DNA from: Lachnospiraceae bacterium UBA7598
Lineage (GTDB): Bacteria > Bacillota > Clostridia > Lachnospirales > Lachnospiraceae
Length of the DNA stretch: 15,607 bases
Direction: 5' to 3'
Assembly: GCA_002474415.1 (NCBI GenBank)
Contig: DLQV01000011.1
Location: forward strand, 1,298-16,904
Of the stretch, positions 13,983 through 15,607 are shown piece after piece. The position numbers and the translations under genes are program-made. Below the pieces are notes generated by a model. It saw only the letters and a program-made list of their open reading frames with translations, was not told where the DNA came from and ran no database searches. Within the stretch, counting starts at the first letter, position 1. Every line of letters starts with the position of its first letter.

Positions 13983-14739
13983 TTAACTCTGTTCTTCCAC
14001 ATTCCGGCAGAATCCAATATAAGTAATGATAAAATACACCAGATAAATTCCGAAAAACAATGCCGAAGAAATCAGAAAATACGTTGCCGGAGACGCCTGA
14101 ACCCCCGTATAAAAATCAAACTTACCGCCAGCATATATACAGACCAGTCCGCTGATTGCAAGTGCCACACACGCCGGACAGAGATAATAACCGGCAAGCT
14201 GCTTTAAAATCATCCGACGGATTTCTCTTCTGCTGTAACCAATCTGTGAGAGAACCCGATAACGGAATCTGTATTTTACGGAGTCGCTGAGCTGCTGCAC
14301 GGAAAGCACGGTCAGTGCCACACACAAAAATACCAGACCAATATAAAAAAGCGGAAACATCAGCGAAGATAACATATATTTCACTTCCGGAATCAGATTG
14401 TCGCGCACAAGATTTTTTGCCGTATAGGTTACAATCGTATCCGAACCCGAACAGGAATTTCCAAGTGCTTCTCCATCCCAGTCGTCCGAAGCTGCCTCCG
14501 TCATGGCGTGCCCCTGCACGCTGATTTTATCAGGGTCCTTCTCCAGATCATCCAGCCGGTTCTCCAGATCCGCAGGTGCCCCGCCTTTGATATCCGCCAC
14601 CAGTTCTGCATAATAAGGATGCATCTGCGCAAGGACGGCATCCGGGACGATAATGATATAATCCCCTCCGTTGTGGCCGTTCTGCGAAAAGCCCTCCGTG
14701 TGATAGCCCGCAAAGGATAATGCCCCGTTTGTCCCCTGA
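13983..14739 (-). CDS. FtsX/BceB-like ABC transporter permease, 3' part downstream of a group II intron
   Basis: About 252 C-terminal residues are present. First comes an extracytoplasmic region (TNGALSFAGYHTEGF, HNGGDYIIIVPDAVL), then a membrane segment (MFPLFYIGLVFLCVALTVLSV) and the cytoplasmic block YRFRYRVLSQIGYSRREIRRMILKQ, read as two motifs. Two more membrane segments follow, ending CRNVEEQS. This is the end of an FtsX-type permease of the MacB/BceB superfamily, which moves or senses peptides such as bacitracin and lantibiotics together with an ATPase. The frame stays open upstream to GTG 14777, but that stretch is intron domain V/VI sequence, so GTG 14777 is not a real start. The true coding part begins near SIQGTNG. 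The 5' exon, if there is one, lies beyond the intron and outside the window. CPBP genes follow in the same operon. Confidence 0.8.
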
Positions 14740-14746
14740 ATCGAGT

Positions 14747-14809
14747 AGGAGGCGGTGACTAACCGCCGTCCTCTCACAGCACCGTACGTACCGTTCGGTA
14801 TACGGCGCT
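14747..14809 (-). ncRNA. group II intron domains V and VI
   Basis: Starting one base after the RT stop, domain V (14778-14809) folds as a stem GCGCCGT/ACGGTGC, a two-base CG bulge, then TACC/GGTA closed by GAAC. The catalytic triad position reads CGC with a G-U pair, as in group IIC introns (the Oceanobacillus iheyensis ribozyme has CGC), not AGC as in IIA/IIB. The linker GTGAGAGG follows, then domain VI with stem GGCGGT/ACCGCC extended by GGA/TCC, ending in TACTCGAT. Confidence 0.85.
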
Positions 14810-14810
14810 T

Positions 14811-15607
14811 TCAATAGTTGACGTGCACAGACTGATAGGCAGTGGCTAAATCATAAAAGCCACTGTTTATCAGTCTTTCTTTTGTCATTGCCATGTTTAC
14901 TGCAACTGTATGCGTTGCGAACCAATGTCCCCGTCGGGTATTCCCCGCTTGCATTGCCAAGTCTTCGGGTACTCCCATATTGATAAGATTACGTACCTTC
15001 GTCCGCGGTTTCTTCCACTGTTTCCATATACACATACGTATTCTGTGATAGAGCCATCCATTGATGTCATCTATGTTGTTCTTCATACTTGCAATTCCGT
15101 AGTAGTTAAGCCATCCCCTCGCATACACCTTGATTTTCTCAAGGCTTGGCTTGATTGACTGACATCGCTTACGGGAAGATAACTCCTTCAGTCTGGACTC
15201 GAACTTCTTCCATGACTTCGGATGAACTCTGACATAAATGCCTTTTCCGTTCCTTCCCAATGCAAAGCCAAGGAATTTAAAATTTCGGATTGCAAACACG
15301 CTGACCGTACGGCTCTTTTCTCGGTTGACTGTAAGTTTCAGCCTCTCCTCAAGATATTTTGTACTGCTTTCCAGGAGTCTCTCTGATGCCCGCTTGCTCT
15401 TTGCAAGTAGCACGATGTCATCTGCATATCTTATGCATGGAACACCTCTTTTCAGGAATTCCTGGTCGAACTCATTGAGGTAGATATTTGCCAGCAATGG
15501 TGATAGATTTCCACCTTGTGGTGAGCCTTCCTCTGTGTCAATGAATACTCCGTTTTCCATTACACCGCTCTTCAGATAGCGCTTTATCAGCTGTACTACA
15601 CGTTCAT
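14811..15607 (-). CDS. ltrA: group II intron reverse transcriptase/maturase, C-terminal part
   Basis: The frame is open to the right edge. Before ATG 15560 it continues in frame with ERVVQLIKRYLKSGV, so ATG 15560 is internal. Visible RT blocks are TEEGSPQGGNLSPLLANIYL (RT4, in two motifs), RYADDIVLL (RT5, YADD encoded at 15417-15428), TVNREKSRTV (RT6) and FKFLGFALG (RT7). The maturase domain X follows with KVYARGWLNYYGIA and RRGHWFATH. The protein ends QSVHVNY directly before domain V and has no HNH endonuclease domain, as usual for IIC introns. It helps the intron RNA fold and splice and copies it into new DNA sites. No frameshift is seen in the visible part, so it may be functional. The symbol ltrA is the generic family name. 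Confidence 0.93.
   Translation of the reverse strand, partial: ERVVQLIKRYLKSGVMENGVFIDTEEGSPQGGNLSPLLANIYLNEFDQEFLKRGVPCIRYADDIVLLAKSKRASERLLESSTKYLEERLKLTVNREKSRTVSVFAIRNFKFLGFALGRNGKGIYVRVHPKSWKKFESRLKELSSRKRCQSIKPSLEKIKVYARGWLNYYGIASMKNNIDDINGWLYHRIRMCIWKQWKKPRTKVRNLINMGVPEDLAMQAGNTRRGHWFATHTVAVNMAMTKERLINSGFYDLATAYQSVHVNY

Larger units (their letters stand above)
14740..15607 (-). mobile_element. group II intron (IIC-like), 3' part
   Basis: The right end of the window is the 3' portion of a group II intron on the minus strand: the reverse transcriptase frame, then domains V and VI, then the junction to the FtsX-like coding sequence. Group II introns are self-splicing ribozymes that move by retrohoming. 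The 3' boundary is put at ...TACTCGAT (14740) because introns of this group end in AY; TAC at 14745 is the alternative. The 5' part (domains I-IV) is outside the window. Confidence 0.88.

Noticed and set aside
1..15607. CRISPR array, prophage or IS element
   Set aside because: No regularly spaced repeats, phage structural or integrase genes, or transposase were seen; the only mobile element is the group II intron at the right edge.

Overview
The window reads as chromosomal DNA of a low-to-mid-GC Clostridia, most likely a gut-type Lachnospiraceae. Reasons: the gene order dgt-dnaG-rpoD-trmK, a class A RNase P RNA, a two-domain nucleoside kinase (ThrRS-like N-terminus plus P-loop kinase), consensus TTGACA-17-TATAAT-type promoters and strong GGAGG ribosome binding sites. 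Almost everything is on the minus strand; the plus strand carries only the partial gene at the left edge and one tRNA-Leu. No species is claimed.

Left part (1-2601): the 3' end of a nucleoside kinase gene (plus strand) converges on a full-length paralogue (minus strand, 937-2601). The RNase P RNA gene rnpB, with its own good promoter, lies between them on the minus strand.

Middle (2588-7516): a tightly packed minus-strand housekeeping operon, dgt (dGTPase-like) - dnaG (primase) - rpoD (primary sigma factor) - trmK (tRNA m1A22 methyltransferase) - nucleoside kinase. The genes are separated by 1-37 nt or overlap. dnaG is the odd member: its reading frame has no ATG, GTG or TTG where the family N-terminus and the Shine-Dalgarno put the start, and the codon found there is ACG.

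7546-10461: a MATE-family efflux gene and a translationally coupled (ATGA overlap) seven-helix membrane protein with a large extracytoplasmic domain. They are preceded by a leader with a 24-bp direct repeat on either side of a strong hairpin.

10475-10875: two divergent tRNA-Leu genes, anticodons AAG (minus) and CAG (plus), each with a near-consensus promoter and a Rho-independent terminator. AAG is unusual in bacteria because it has A at position 34.

10916-12428: an alpha/beta hydrolase of the BAAT C-terminal type with a long charged helical extension, driven by a promoter overlapped by a 16-bp dyad operator.

12546-15607: a minus-strand accessory cluster. It holds the 3' part of an FtsX/BceB-like ABC permease gene, an intact CPBP intramembrane protease, and a second CPBP gene broken by an internal deletion. 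The permease reading frame is joined at its 5' side to the 3' end of a group II intron: domain V has the group IIC-type CGC triad, domain VI follows, and the reverse transcriptase/maturase reading frame runs off the right edge. The cluster resembles peptide-antibiotic resistance or bacteriocin-immunity loci, but that function is inference.

The points most worth a second look are the ACG start of dnaG, the IIC-like intron fused to a coding sequence, the decayed CPBP gene, the A34 tRNA-Leu, and the regulatory dyads before the hydrolase and MATE genes.
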